From NCBI GenBank assembly GCA_002343985.1, contig DDTB01000019.1, forward strand, positions 1 to 47,612: a DNA stretch of 47,612 nt. The letters are read 5' to 3'. The position numbers and the translations under genes were made by a program. Origin of the DNA: Chitinophagaceae bacterium UBA2375 (GTDB lineage: Bacteria > Bacteroidota > Bacteroidia > Chitinophagales > Chitinophagaceae). Shown here one piece after another: positions 18,343 through 27,501 of the stretch (positions are counted from its first letter, which is position 1; each line of letters opens with the position of its first letter). Under the pieces are notes generated by a model that had not been told where the DNA came from, ran no database searches, and was given only the letters and a program-made list of their open reading frames with translations.

Positions 18343-18379
18343 AAAAAAGAAGGGCAGCACAGACAACTGCCGGCTGCCC
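18343..18379 (-). terminator. intra-operon hairpin / partial terminator after the LamG gene
   Basis: Stem GGGCAGC / GCTGCCC (18352-18358 with 18373-18379) with a 14-base loop, followed on the minus strand by TTCTTTTTT. It lies 34 bases after the LamG stop and 12 bases before the next ATG. It may lower expression of the downstream hydrolase genes relative to susCD. Confidence 0.6.
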
Positions 18380-18413
18380 TCTTTCAATCAACATTAAAGA
18401 ATCAACACGATTT

Positions 18414-19370
18414 TTACCTTCCGGCAGCTTCCAACTGATGTAAAGCGCTTACATCAGATGAAGACAGGGCTGCCTTGAAGATCCTGAATTCGTCGAGCTT
18501 TCCGGCAAATGTTGTAGCCCATGGCTGTTGTGTTCCACCGGTATTTAATGCAGGAGTTGTAGTGAACTGATGCGAACCGATCACCATTTGTGTAGATGGA
18601 GCCATTTGCAGTGCACCAAAGAGCGGAGCGCCGTTCGGGTTGTCGAGGCCGCCCGGGTCGTTGGCATACTGAATATACGTACCACCCAATGCAGGACCGT
18701 AAGGCACTTCCATTTTGCCACCCAATACGCCATTCACATAACCTGAGAAGCGGCTGGTAGCGGCATCATAAGTAAGTACTACGTGCGTCCATGTATTGCG
18801 GGCATTCGGGATGCGCAGGATAGGACCTTGTCCGGCCCAGATAACGCCGGCACGCTTATTCTCCACCAGCAGTTTAACACGCAGGGTGTCATTGTCTGCC
18901 GGGCTCCTGTTCTCGATGAACAGGTTCATACCGCCCCAGAATCCGTTAGGATCCACAATGGCGAATATACCCTGTGCGCCATGTCCCTGTGTCGGGTCGG
19001 CCAGAGGGAATTTCATGGAATCCGAATTCATCCAGAAAGAAAGGGTATAGCTGTTCATGCCTGTAACGTCGCTTCCCGCGCTGTACACTGCATAACGGGC
19101 TTGCGTAGACGAACCTTCCCAGCATTGGCCTTTCGCGCCCGCGGCAAATGCCACGTTTGTACCTGTACCAGCGATATTCTGCTTCAGTTCGGTAAAGTTG
19201 TTTTCGAAACTCCACTTGGCTACCAGGTTTGCGGCGCCCACTTCATCGGAGTTGTTGTAGCCACCAATTGGTGGAAGGGTGGGATCATCTGAATCCTTAC
19301 TGCAGGATCCCAAAGTCAGAGCCGATAAAGCCATAGCTCCGGCAAAAAATAACTTCGTTGTCTTTTTCAT
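18414..19370 (-). CDS. LamG (concanavalin A-like) lipoprotein, probable surface glycan-binding protein
   Basis: The 318-residue protein has a lipoprotein signal (LGSC, cysteine at 23), a short acidic/proline linker, and a LamG/Con A-like beta-sandwich (about 48-315; motifs YTLSFWMNS, NTWTHVVLTYD, GKLDEFRIFKAAL). It sits where SusE/SusF-type surface glycan-binding proteins sit in PULs, between a GH144 and the rest. No catalytic acids typical of GH16 (ExDxE) are visible, so binding, not hydrolysis, is inferred. Both flanks carry short ATCAACA-type repeats. Ligand unproven. Confidence 0.82.
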   Translation of the reverse strand: MKKTTKLFFAGAMALSALTLGSCSKDSDDPTLPPIGGYNNSDEVGAANLVAKWSFENNFTELKQNIAGTGTNVAFAAGAKGQCWEGSSTQARYAVYSAGSDVTGMNSYTLSFWMNSDSMKFPLADPTQGHGAQGIFAIVDPNGFWGGMNLFIENRSPADNDTLRVKLLVENKRAGVIWAGQGPILRIPNARNTWTHVVLTYDAATSRFSGYVNGVLGGKMEVPYGPALGGTYIQYANDPGGLDNPNGAPLFGALQMAPSTQMVIGSHQFTTTPALNTGGTQQPWATTFAGKLDEFRIFKAALSSSDVSALHQLEAAGR

Positions 19371-19395
19371 ACTGTTTGATTTGTTTTTTTTGGTT

Positions 19396-19495
19396 TACAT
19401 ATGTGTTGATAATCATGTTGCGTGTTGATTAGGGAGGCGAACCCCTGATTCCCGTAAGCCACGGATGTTGATTGATTCTATACATAGATGTTGAT
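19396..19495. repeat. four GTTGAT repeats upstream of the LamG gene
   Basis: GTTGAT occurs at 19405-19410, 19424-19429, 19467-19472 and 19490-19495, all in one orientation, in the 125-base gap between the GH144 and LamG genes. Two ATCAACA copies in the opposite orientation lie in the gap on the other side of LamG (about 18386-18407). Role unknown. Confidence 0.45.
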
Positions 19496-20824
19496 TTACG
19501 ATTTGATATGTGTTGACCTGAACCCAAGTTCTCCCAGCCCCTTTTTCAATTCGGGGCAACCCATAAACATGCGCCACAATAAGCCGCTGCGGTGATTTTC
19601 AATCATCACGATGATCGGCCCCTGGTCGATCGCCAGGTGGCTGCCCGCATACCAGTTTTGTTGTTCGCTGAACGCGTCAATAAAACCATATTCACTCCAA
19701 ATTTTATGCCCAAGTTTTTCATAAAAATGCCTTAATGCCCGCATACTTTCCTGCGGTGTGTATGGAAATGAAGACAGGGCCGCCGTTGGTGAAATCACAC
19801 CCAGGTCGTTGGTGGGCGAATGCGCGTCGTATCCGCCCGGGCTATCGCTGGCCGTAATGCCCCAGCAATCCGCGCCATACCCTGCAAACGATTTTGGGTT
19901 GCGCACACAATGCTGATAATTAATCAGGGCATGGCTCCTGTTTAGTTCCCAATAATCCACCACTCCATCGTTTAATCCCCTGGGATCAAGGCCGAGAAAA
20001 GAATAATGCGCGAAAAATAACGGCCCGCCATAATCGAATCCCAAAGGAAGCCTGATATCATAAAATGTTTTCCCGTTTTGGTAGTGCTTGCTTTGCTTCC
20101 AACCCTTTTCGTACACAGGCCTGCTGATTGGTTTTGTGGGCGATGATGCAGCTAACACATAAGTGATCAGGCATTCATTCCATCCCCTGATTTCATGGTT
20201 CATGGCCCATTCGTGCACAGGGCTCCAATGCCAGTACAAAACATCTTTTCCCCTTGTAAACCATTGCCAATCGGCTTCGCGCCATAGTTTGTTAATTTTA
20301 TCCCGCAATGATTTTTCCGCATCGGCAGGCGCGTCAAAATATTGCCTTGCCGTGAGCAGGCCCTGGAACAGGAAAGATGTTTCCACCAGGTCGGCGCCAT
20401 CATCCTTCTTACTGAATGGTATCGTTTTACCTGTAGCGCCGTCAAGCCAATGCGGGAATATGCCATGATAGCGGTCTGCCTTTTCCAGGAAATCAAGCAT
20501 GCGGTGCAGCCTTCCCACAACCGTATCCCTTCCCGCGAAACCCCTCTCCGCTGCTACAACCATCGCCATCACGCCAAAACCTGTACCTCCTATGGTCACT
20601 ACTTCAGGACCGTAATGTGTTACATTGCTCCTTTCCCTCGATAAACCGCTCACGGGATGCGCGAAATCCCAGAAGTAGTGGAATGTCTGCTTTTGCACGA
20701 GATCAAGCAACTGGTTATCGCTGAGGTTGGGAATGATGTCCGCTTTAGTTTGAGCGTGCAGGTTTGCACCGCCTGTCATCAACAGGGCGCCGCAAATAGC
20801 CATATGTACGATCAAACCACGCAT
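19496..20824 (-). CDS. GH144 endo-beta-1,2-glucanase-like, periplasmic
   Basis: The 442-residue protein has a plain signal peptide (cleavage near LHAQ, residue 25) and a single Glycoamylase/GH144 barrel. D141, D145, E148 and E217 reproduce the spacing of CpSGL D135, D139, E142 and E211 as I recall it (constant offset of six; 69 residues between the glutamates). The family hydrolyses beta-1,2-glucan to short sophoro-oligosaccharides. Unlike its paralogue at 16672 it has no lipobox and no Ig domain, so it probably works in the periplasm on imported oligomers. It starts 37 bases after susD, close enough for co-transcription. Confidence 0.9.
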   Translation of the reverse strand: MRGLIVHMAICGALLMTGGANLHAQTKADIIPNLSDNQLLDLVQKQTFHYFWDFAHPVSGLSRERSNVTHYGPEVVTIGGTGFGVMAMVVAAERGFAGRDTVVGRLHRMLDFLEKADRYHGIFPHWLDGATGKTIPFSKKDDGADLVETSFLFQGLLTARQYFDAPADAEKSLRDKINKLWREADWQWFTRGKDVLYWHWSPVHEWAMNHEIRGWNECLITYVLAASSPTKPISRPVYEKGWKQSKHYQNGKTFYDIRLPLGFDYGGPLFFAHYSFLGLDPRGLNDGVVDYWELNRSHALINYQHCVRNPKSFAGYGADCWGITASDSPGGYDAHSPTNDLGVISPTAALSSFPYTPQESMRALRHFYEKLGHKIWSEYGFIDAFSEQQNWYAGSHLAIDQGPIIVMIENHRSGLLWRMFMGCPELKKGLGELGFRSTHIKS

Positions 20825-20861
20825 GTATTCATTTTCGTTTACCCGTTACCGGTATATATGA

Positions 20862-22334
20862 TTAATACCCGGGATTCTGTGTCAGTTTCCCACCGCTTAA
20901 CGTAATCTGGTTATCCGGGATCGGAAAAACTTCATTTTTGCCGTCAACAAACTGCTTGCCAAGCGCGCGCAGTACCGTGCCGGCATTTCCCTGGCGTACC
21001 AGGTCGAAGAAGCGGTCATCTTCCATGGCCAGTTCCACATGGCGTTCATGCCAGATTTTGTTTCTCAGGTTTTCCTTGCTGATGGCGTCTATAGATGGTA
21101 GGCCCGCACGGTTCCTGACGAGGTTCAAATAAATTTTCGCTTCTGTAGTATCATTCTGTTCATTTGCCGCTTCCGCCCTGATTAAATAGATATCGGCCAG
21201 GCGCAGGATTCGGCGATTTTGTTCCCGGCCATATCCCCATCCGCATGCATTTGGTACACTCGATGGCACGTACACTTTTTTATTGTACATGGGGTTGGGC
21301 GCGATGTTGGTGATGAAGTCGCCCTCAGGTGTTGTCTGCCCGCGATACAGGATGGTCGCGGCTTTGCGCTGATCACCGGGTTCGAACGCGCTCTCCAGGC
21401 TGCTGGTAGGAATATTAAAACCCCAGCCAAACTGGTTGCGTACCGCCTGCACTTCTGAGTACTGTGAATAGGTGCCGCAATCGCTGGAGAATGTATTTGC
21501 CTGCACTTCAAATATTGATTCTTCATTGTTCTCTCCCGCAACGCGGAACATGCCGTTAAAATCCGTAGCAAGCTGGTATGGCATGGCAATCACCTGGCTT
21601 GTGAGCGTTAATACAGCCGGCCAGTCTTCCCTGTACATTTTTACTTTAGCCAGCATCGCCAAAGCCGCTCCGCGCGTAACACGGCCCCTGTCGGATGCGG
21701 GATACGACTCCGGTAAAACGCCTGCAGCATCCGTGAGGTCTGATTCAATAAAATCATAGACTTCCATTTTTGGCGCACGTACCGGGTTGATTTCCTCAGG
21801 CGTTACAGGTACACGCTTCAACAATGGCACATCGCCAAAAGCGCGCACCAAATTGAAATAATGGTATGCCCGGATGAACTTTGCTTCCGCGATGTAACGC
21901 GCTTTCACTACAGGATCCATGTCGATGCCGGGGATATTGTCGATCGACTGGTTGCAGAGGTTGATGCCATTGTATTGCCCCCTCCAGTAATCATTGATGA
22001 TGAACTGCGTGGGCGAGAACGTGAAATTGTCGAACTCATCCAGGAAGCTCGCGTCGCCGGGCACACTGCCCCTTTCCGCGTCATCCGATGATATGCTCGT
22101 GATGGCGAGGTGCGCGAAACCCGCTACAAACCACTGGTTGAGGTGTCCATAACAGGATGTGATGGCTTTATCCGCGTCAGCGGCATTCGCAAAAAAGTCG
22201 GCACTTTGTTGCTGCCCAATCGGTTCCACATCCAGGAAAGTTTTCTTACATCCCGGCAAGCCAAAAACAGCAGCAGCAACTGCAATACCCAGCCCTGCTT
22301 TTCTTATCCATTTCATTGTTTTCATATTTTTCAT
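20862..22334 (-). CDS. SusD/RagB-family surface glycan-binding lipoprotein
   Basis: SusD-type lid of the SusC channel. The 490-residue protein has a lipoprotein signal with lipobox LPGC (cysteine at 29), the start KKTFLDVEP typical of the family, the SusD N-terminal TPR-rich region (YWRGQYNGINLCNQSI, AKFIRAYHYFNL) and the C-terminal RagB domain (LADIYLIRAEAANE, WHERHVELAMEDDRFFDLVR). It follows susC by 11 bases, the standard tandem. The bound glycan is inferred from the neighbours to be a beta-1,2-glucan. Confidence 0.97.
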   Translation of the reverse strand: MKNMKTMKWIRKAGLGIAVAAAVFGLPGCKKTFLDVEPIGQQQSADFFANAADADKAITSCYGHLNQWFVAGFAHLAITSISSDDAERGSVPGDASFLDEFDNFTFSPTQFIINDYWRGQYNGINLCNQSIDNIPGIDMDPVVKARYIAEAKFIRAYHYFNLVRAFGDVPLLKRVPVTPEEINPVRAPKMEVYDFIESDLTDAAGVLPESYPASDRGRVTRGAALAMLAKVKMYREDWPAVLTLTSQVIAMPYQLATDFNGMFRVAGENNEESIFEVQANTFSSDCGTYSQYSEVQAVRNQFGWGFNIPTSSLESAFEPGDQRKAATILYRGQTTPEGDFITNIAPNPMYNKKVYVPSSVPNACGWGYGREQNRRILRLADIYLIRAEAANEQNDTTEAKIYLNLVRNRAGLPSIDAISKENLRNKIWHERHVELAMEDDRFFDLVRQGNAGTVLRALGKQFVDGKNEVFPIPDNQITLSGGKLTQNPGY

Positions 22335-22345
22335 TTTAATGGATC

Positions 22346-25300
22346 TTAAAAATTGATATTAAAGCCAACATTATATGTGGCCGATAATGGATACACATTG
22401 AGGTCAATACCCGTGCTCATCGGCGCGCCGCCGATCTCTGGTGTAAACCCTTTATACTTGAAATATGTGAATGGGTTCTGCGCGTTGGCGAAGAAGCGCA
22501 ATTTCTGCAGCTTCCAGCGCTTCAGCACAGACTCTTTAAGTGTGTAGCCGATTTGTACGTTGCGGATGCGGATATAATCTCCTTTCTCCACAAACCAACT
22601 GTTCGGGTCGAGGTTCGGGCCTTCCAAAGCCGCTGATGGATATGTGTTTGATGTACCCGGGCCAAACCAGCGGTTTTGATAAAAATCTTCTGTATAATTT
22701 TCATTTCCATAACGCACACCCTTGGTAGCGTTATACAGGTCAACACCGGCCACACCCTGTATGTCGAGCTGGAAATCCCAATTGCGGTATTCCATGCCCA
22801 TGTTGATGCCGTAAGTATATTTTGGATTGGGGTTTCCAAGGATCACTTTATCGCGCGCGTCAATCAGTTTATCGCCATTTTGATCCTTGTATTTGAAATA
22901 ACCGGGCTTGGCGAATGGCTGCGCGGATGCACTTACTTCCTGCGCTGTCTGGAAAATCCCTTCCACTTCAAATCCATAGAATGAACCAATCGGCTGGCCA
23001 ACCCTGGCAACGGTAGTCAGGTAACCGGCCACCGGCAATCCGCCGCCGTAGAGGTCTACGTTACCCCCTTCAATGCTGATTACCCTGTTGGTGTTGATTG
23101 ATAAGTTAGCGCCGATATTGTATTTGAATTTGCGCGTACTGGCATTCCATGTTGCGTTGATGTCAAAACCTTTATTATTATACGTTGCAAAATTTCCTGC
23201 AACGGAATTGTTGCTTGCGCCGGTGGTGCCGAGGATGGGGAGCGAGAAGATGCCATCCCTGGTGGTGCGGTCATAATAATCCACTTCGAGGAAGAGCCTG
23301 CTTTTGAGGAGCGACATCTCAATACCGATATCTGTTTCTTCCATCTTTTCCCAGAAGAAATTCTTTGGGGGGAAAACGGTGTTGTTGGCTCCGCTCGAAA
23401 CCTGTCCACCCGTGCCACTGAATACATAATTATAGATACCGCCCGAATCCACACGCGCTACGAAGATATTCGCGGGGATATTCGCGTTGCCGAGCCGGCC
23501 CCAACTGGCTTTGAGCTTCAGCATGTCAAAAATTTCCTGGTTCTCCATGAACTTCTCCTTGGTAACAATCCAGCCAACGCCAAATGATGGGAAGTTGTCG
23601 AAACGGTTGTCTGAAGGGAATTTGGAAGAACCATCACGGCGAAGCGTAGCCGTAAATAAATATTTATCATCATACGCGTAATTGAACCTCGCGAAATAGG
23701 AAACAAATGTGGCTTCGCTGCCACTGAGCGTGTAGCGTACGCTGGCGGGGTCGCCGTTTGCGATCTCCAGGGAACCTTCGCCATTGAAAGGTACATCGTT
23801 GGCAAACCAGGCATCGTTGATGAATTTGTCTTTTGATGATGAATAACCTGCCAGCGCTTTCACACGGTGCTTGCCCATCACGCGTTCATAAGTAAGGGTA
23901 TTATCCCATATCCATTTTGTTTCGTTGCTGGTATCTCGGTTCAGGCTGCTGATGTTGGAAAACTGTACGGTGGTGAGTGAATCCTTCCTCACATAGCGAC
24001 GGGAAAGGTACTGGCCCCTGGTAATACCAAAGCTGGACCTGAAACTGAAATGCTTCAGGAATTTATATTCCCCATACACGGAAGCCGTGATGCTGTTGCC
24101 TTTTGATTTGCGGTTAAACCAGTCAAGCGAAGCGCGCGGGTTCGCGAAATTTCCTACGTTGTAATCGGCCGGGTCGCCATAAAAACCATTGGGTTTGCGC
24201 ACAGCCATGATGGGCGGCGCCACATAAGCCTGGTAAAAAATATCGCCGGGGATATCTGTTGAATTATAATGATAGAACAATGCCGATGCGCCGAACTTCA
24301 AATCTTTTGTTGCCCGGTAATCGGCCTGCAACCTTCCGGTGATTTTATTGTACACGTTGTTCTCAACCAATCCCTGCTGGTTGTAATAACCAATGCTGCT
24401 GTTGTAATTAACTTTTTTTGTTCCGCCCGACACGCTCAACTGGTGGTTATGCGTCAACGCCAGTCCGCGCAGGATTTCATCGTACCAATCAGTTGTAGGG
24501 TATTCGCCTACGGTTGGCGTTCCCAGTTTCTCATTGATCATGAAGGCGTATTTTTTGGCGGTGGCCATTTGCACGGGATTGGTGATGATTTGTGCACCGG
24601 TGAAACTGTTCAATGAAAAAACAGGTTTGCCCTTGCGGCCTTTTTTAGTAGTCACGAGGATGACGCCGTTGCCCGCACGCACACCATAAATAGAAAGGCT
24701 TGATGCGTCTTTCAACACATCAATTGATTCAATATCGTTGGGGTTGAGGAAGCTGATATCGTTTACAATAGTACCATCTACGATATACATAGGATTGGGG
24801 TTGAAGATGGAGCCCACACCGCGGATGCGCACGCTGGGCGAAGATCCGGGCGAACCGCTGTTGGTGATTTGCACGCCCGCCACTTTACCCTGCAGGGAGC
24901 TGATGGCATTTTGAGAAGATTGCTTCGCGATTTCCGCGCCCTTAACGGAGCTGATCGAACCGGTTACATCAATTTTGCGTTGCGTACCAAAACCGACAAC
25001 CACTACCTGGTCGAGCGCTTTTGTAGATGGTTGCAACACTACATTAATCACCGAACGCCCGCCAACGGCCACTTCCTGTGTTTCGTACCCAATGGATGAA
25101 AATACGAGCACCGCGTCTTCAGGAACATTGATGCTATATTCCCCGTTCGCGTTCGCGGATACACCCGCCGAACTGCCTTTAACCTTTACCGTTACCGATG
25201 GCACGGGTTCGCCTGCCTGGTTACTGATGCGGCCCGTAACCGTAATGTCTTTCTGCAACTGGTCGGCCCGTGTGATCACCACCAGGTTATTGTTGAGCAC

Positions 25301-25624
25301 ACGGTATAATAGACCGCTGCCTTTCAACATATCATCCAATACCTGTATCACCGGTTCATTCTCGGCATCCACATCCACCTTGCGCGAATCGGCAATCATA
25401 TCGTCTTTATACAAAAACCTGTAACTGGTTTGTTTCTCTATCAGCACAAGCGCTTTTTTCAATTCCACCGACTGGAGCTTGAGTGTTACCGTTTCCTGTG
25501 AATACACGTTGGCGGATAACTGCAAGGTGGAAATGAGCATGAAGGCAAGTGTGAGTTTCATAAGCATGATCGCTTTTAGGCCCTTCGATTTGGGAAAAGC
25601 CGTCTGGTGAATGATCTTTTTCAT
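22346..25624 (-). CDS. SusC/RagA-family TonB-dependent transporter with STN signalling domain
   Basis: Outer-membrane importer of 1092 residues. Order of parts: signal peptide, secretin/TonB short N-terminal (STN) domain (about 45-115, LKLQSVELKKALVLIEKQT), carboxypeptidase-regulatory-like beta domain (about 125-205), TonB-box-like segment DQVVVVGFGTQ, plug (VRIRGVGSI, PMYIVDG) and the 22-strand barrel. ATG 25624 is chosen over an upstream in-frame start because MKK begins the secretion signal. STN-bearing SusC proteins normally pair with a FecR anti-sigma factor, and one is encoded directly upstream. Confidence 0.97.
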   Translation of the reverse strand: MKKIIHQTAFPKSKGLKAIMLMKLTLAFMLISTLQLSANVYSQETVTLKLQSVELKKALVLIEKQTSYRFLYKDDMIADSRKVDVDAENEPVIQVLDDMLKGSGLLYRVLNNNLVVITRADQLQKDITVTGRISNQAGEPVPSVTVKVKGSSAGVSANANGEYSINVPEDAVLVFSSIGYETQEVAVGGRSVINVVLQPSTKALDQVVVVGFGTQRKIDVTGSISSVKGAEIAKQSSQNAISSLQGKVAGVQITNSGSPGSSPSVRIRGVGSIFNPNPMYIVDGTIVNDISFLNPNDIESIDVLKDASSLSIYGVRAGNGVILVTTKKGRKGKPVFSLNSFTGAQIITNPVQMATAKKYAFMINEKLGTPTVGEYPTTDWYDEILRGLALTHNHQLSVSGGTKKVNYNSSIGYYNQQGLVENNVYNKITGRLQADYRATKDLKFGASALFYHYNSTDIPGDIFYQAYVAPPIMAVRKPNGFYGDPADYNVGNFANPRASLDWFNRKSKGNSITASVYGEYKFLKHFSFRSSFGITRGQYLSRRYVRKDSLTTVQFSNISSLNRDTSNETKWIWDNTLTYERVMGKHRVKALAGYSSSKDKFINDAWFANDVPFNGEGSLEIANGDPASVRYTLSGSEATFVSYFARFNYAYDDKYLFTATLRRDGSSKFPSDNRFDNFPSFGVGWIVTKEKFMENQEIFDMLKLKASWGRLGNANIPANIFVARVDSGGIYNYVFSGTGGQVSSGANNTVFPPKNFFWEKMEETDIGIEMSLLKSRLFLEVDYYDRTTRDGIFSLPILGTTGASNNSVAGNFATYNNKGFDINATWNASTRKFKYNIGANLSINTNRVISIEGGNVDLYGGGLPVAGYLTTVARVGQPIGSFYGFEVEGIFQTAQEVSASAQPFAKPGYFKYKDQNGDKLIDARDKVILGNPNPKYTYGINMGMEYRNWDFQLDIQGVAGVDLYNATKGVRYGNENYTEDFYQNRWFGPGTSNTYPSAALEGPNLDPNSWFVEKGDYIRIRNVQIGYTLKESVLKRWKLQKLRFFANAQNPFTYFKYKGFTPEIGGAPMSTGIDLNVYPLSATYNVGFNINF

Positions 25625-25654
25625 ACAGTGTATATTGGTAAGTGCTGGCATCAA

Positions 25655-26782
25655 TTATTTTTGAATAACAACCTGGTCTTTATCCAGGCTATATGAAAAA
25701 TTTGCTGTCAGTTTCAGCGCGTCCAGCGCCTGGCTGATATTTTCTTTTTCGAAAATACCCGTGAACCGTATCTCGCGAAGCGATTCATCGGCAAACCGGA
25801 TATGTACGCCGTACCAGCGTTCCATCTTCACGGCCAGGTCATCAAAGCGGTCGCTGCGGAACACCAGTTTATTATCAATCCATGAGGTTTCCACAATGCT
25901 GCTGTCTGACGGCATCTGTGTCATGCGCCCAATGCTGAGTACGGGAGGCGCTTCCGTATGGGAAACTGGTTTTGCCGCTTTTCCGCTCACTTCCGCCCTG
26001 TTGGCATGCAGGGTTAGTTTTTCATTGGGTTTGAGGATGATTTTATCGGAACGGTCGTGAAGCAAGACTTCAATACTGCCGCGCACCAGGCTGGCTTCGG
26101 CCAAATCTTCATCAGGATAACATTTTACATTAAAAGCGGTACCGATGACGCGGATGTTCATACTCGCCGTTTGAATGATAAATGGCCGTGATGGGTTTTT
26201 GACGATATCAAAATATGCTTCGCCGCTCAGGGTCACAATCCTTTCCTGGCTGTCGAACGATTTATCGTAGGTGAGTTTGCTGCCCGCGTTGAGGAAGACC
26301 TTGCTGCCATCGGGCAATACAAGATTTGAGCGCGAACCATACCGGGTGCTCACTTCGCGGATGGCGCCGGTTTGAGCCTGTGCCTGGGCTGAAGCGCCGG
26401 CTGTACTGCTGTACCTGGTAAAGAGGAAGCCTGCCCCGATGAGCAAGAGGGCAAGGGAAAAAACCCAAACGAAGGTTCGTTTGCCCGAGCGGCGCGTTTC
26501 CTGTTGTATTACGGGAGCCGTTTCGTCTGCAAAGACATTTTCGTCTATGCCCGACTGTTGCATACGCCTCAGTAATTGGCGATAACTTTCTTCTGCCGTC
26601 ACCGGATCCTGTGTGGGCTGTACCGGCCAGAGCTGATGCAGGCTGTCTATGGCAAAAGATTCATCCGGGTGCTTGTTGAGCAGGTCCTCGAGTTCGGCCA
26701 GGTCTTCCGGGCCGGCTTCACCGGCCAGTTTGCGGGCTACGAGTACCCAAAGCCTATCCGTATGGTCGTGGGGTTGTTCCAT
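25655..26782 (-). CDS. FecR-family anti-sigma factor
   Basis: Single-pass inner-membrane regulator of 375 residues. A cytoplasmic helical N-terminus is followed by one membrane helix (about 110-130, WVFSLALLLIGAGFLF), a FecR domain (RSNLVLPDGSKVFLNAGSKL) and a C-terminal DUF4974 STN-like domain (RFTGIFEKENISQALDAL). It would receive the signal from the SusC STN domain and control the adjacent sigma factor. ATG 26782 (MEQPHDH) is preferred to upstream in-frame codons; it lies 58 bases after the sigma stop. Confidence 0.95.
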   Translation of the reverse strand: MEQPHDHTDRLWVLVARKLAGEAGPEDLAELEDLLNKHPDESFAIDSLHQLWPVQPTQDPVTAEESYRQLLRRMQQSGIDENVFADETAPVIQQETRRSGKRTFVWVFSLALLLIGAGFLFTRYSSTAGASAQAQAQTGAIREVSTRYGSRSNLVLPDGSKVFLNAGSKLTYDKSFDSQERIVTLSGEAYFDIVKNPSRPFIIQTASMNIRVIGTAFNVKCYPDEDLAEASLVRGSIEVLLHDRSDKIILKPNEKLTLHANRAEVSGKAAKPVSHTEAPPVLSIGRMTQMPSDSSIVETSWIDNKLVFRSDRFDDLAVKMERWYGVHIRFADESLREIRFTGIFEKENISQALDALKLTANFSYSLDKDQVVIQK

Positions 26783-26840
26783 GTACAAACCTATACAGAC
26801 ACCCTTTTTGGATGAATCTACTAAAGCCAATTAAAAAATA

Positions 26841-27410
26841 TCAGGAATTTTTTTTCTCGAGGTTGCATTGCAGGGCCATCCGGATTTTTTTCAGGGCGAT
26901 GGCCATCTGGTTGTCGATGGTTTTGACGGAGATGTCGAGCAGGCTGGCAATATCTTTATACTTCAGGCCGTCTTCCCGGACCAGTTTAAAAATCAGGCGG
27001 CAGCGGGCCGGGAGTTTTTGTATTTCGGCTTCCACTTTCCGCAAGGCCTCTGATGTAATGAGCAATTGTTCGGGCGTTGCCGGCGTGGCATTGAGTGTTA
27101 CCTGCATCTCATCCAGCGAAATGGTGTCTTTACGCAAGTGCCTGGATGCGTAGTTCAGCGCCGTATTGCGGGTGCTGACATATAAATAAAGCTTGAGGTT
27201 ATCGACAGCGGAAAGCTTTTGCCGGTTTTGCCAGATGCGGATGAATACATCCGATACAATTTCTTCGGCGAGTTCCTGGTTGCGGATGATGGCCAGGGCA
27301 AACTGCCGGAGATAAGGCTGAATACCCATGTAGAGGCGGGCAAAAGCCTTTTGATCGCTTTGTGCAGCGATGCGGTCGCGTAATTCCTGGAATTCTCCGG
27401 AGCTGAGCAT
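26841..27410 (-). CDS. ECF RNA polymerase sigma factor of the FecI/PUL type
   Basis: The 189-residue sigma-70-family protein has region 2 (FARLYMGIQPYLRQFALAI, EEIVSDVFIRIWQNR) and region 4 (KLPARCRLIFKLVREDG, YKDIASLLDISVKTIDNQM). It is the first gene of the PUL transcript on the minus strand, directly before FecR and SusC, the classic Bacteroidota trans-envelope signalling order. It likely directs transcription of susC and the downstream hydrolases when substrate is bound. The promoter of the sigma gene itself was not convincingly found. Confidence 0.95.
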   Translation of the reverse strand: MLSSGEFQELRDRIAAQSDQKAFARLYMGIQPYLRQFALAIIRNQELAEEIVSDVFIRIWQNRQKLSAVDNLKLYLYVSTRNTALNYASRHLRKDTISLDEMQVTLNATPATPEQLLITSEALRKVEAEIQKLPARCRLIFKLVREDGLKYKDIASLLDISVKTIDNQMAIALKKIRMALQCNLEKKNS

Positions 27411-27501
27411 GGTTTAATGGCAATAAAATGGCCTTGAAGCCGCTAACAAGTTAGGTAAAATTATATTGATATGATTCTTTTGTGAAACATAAAAAACTTC
27501 A

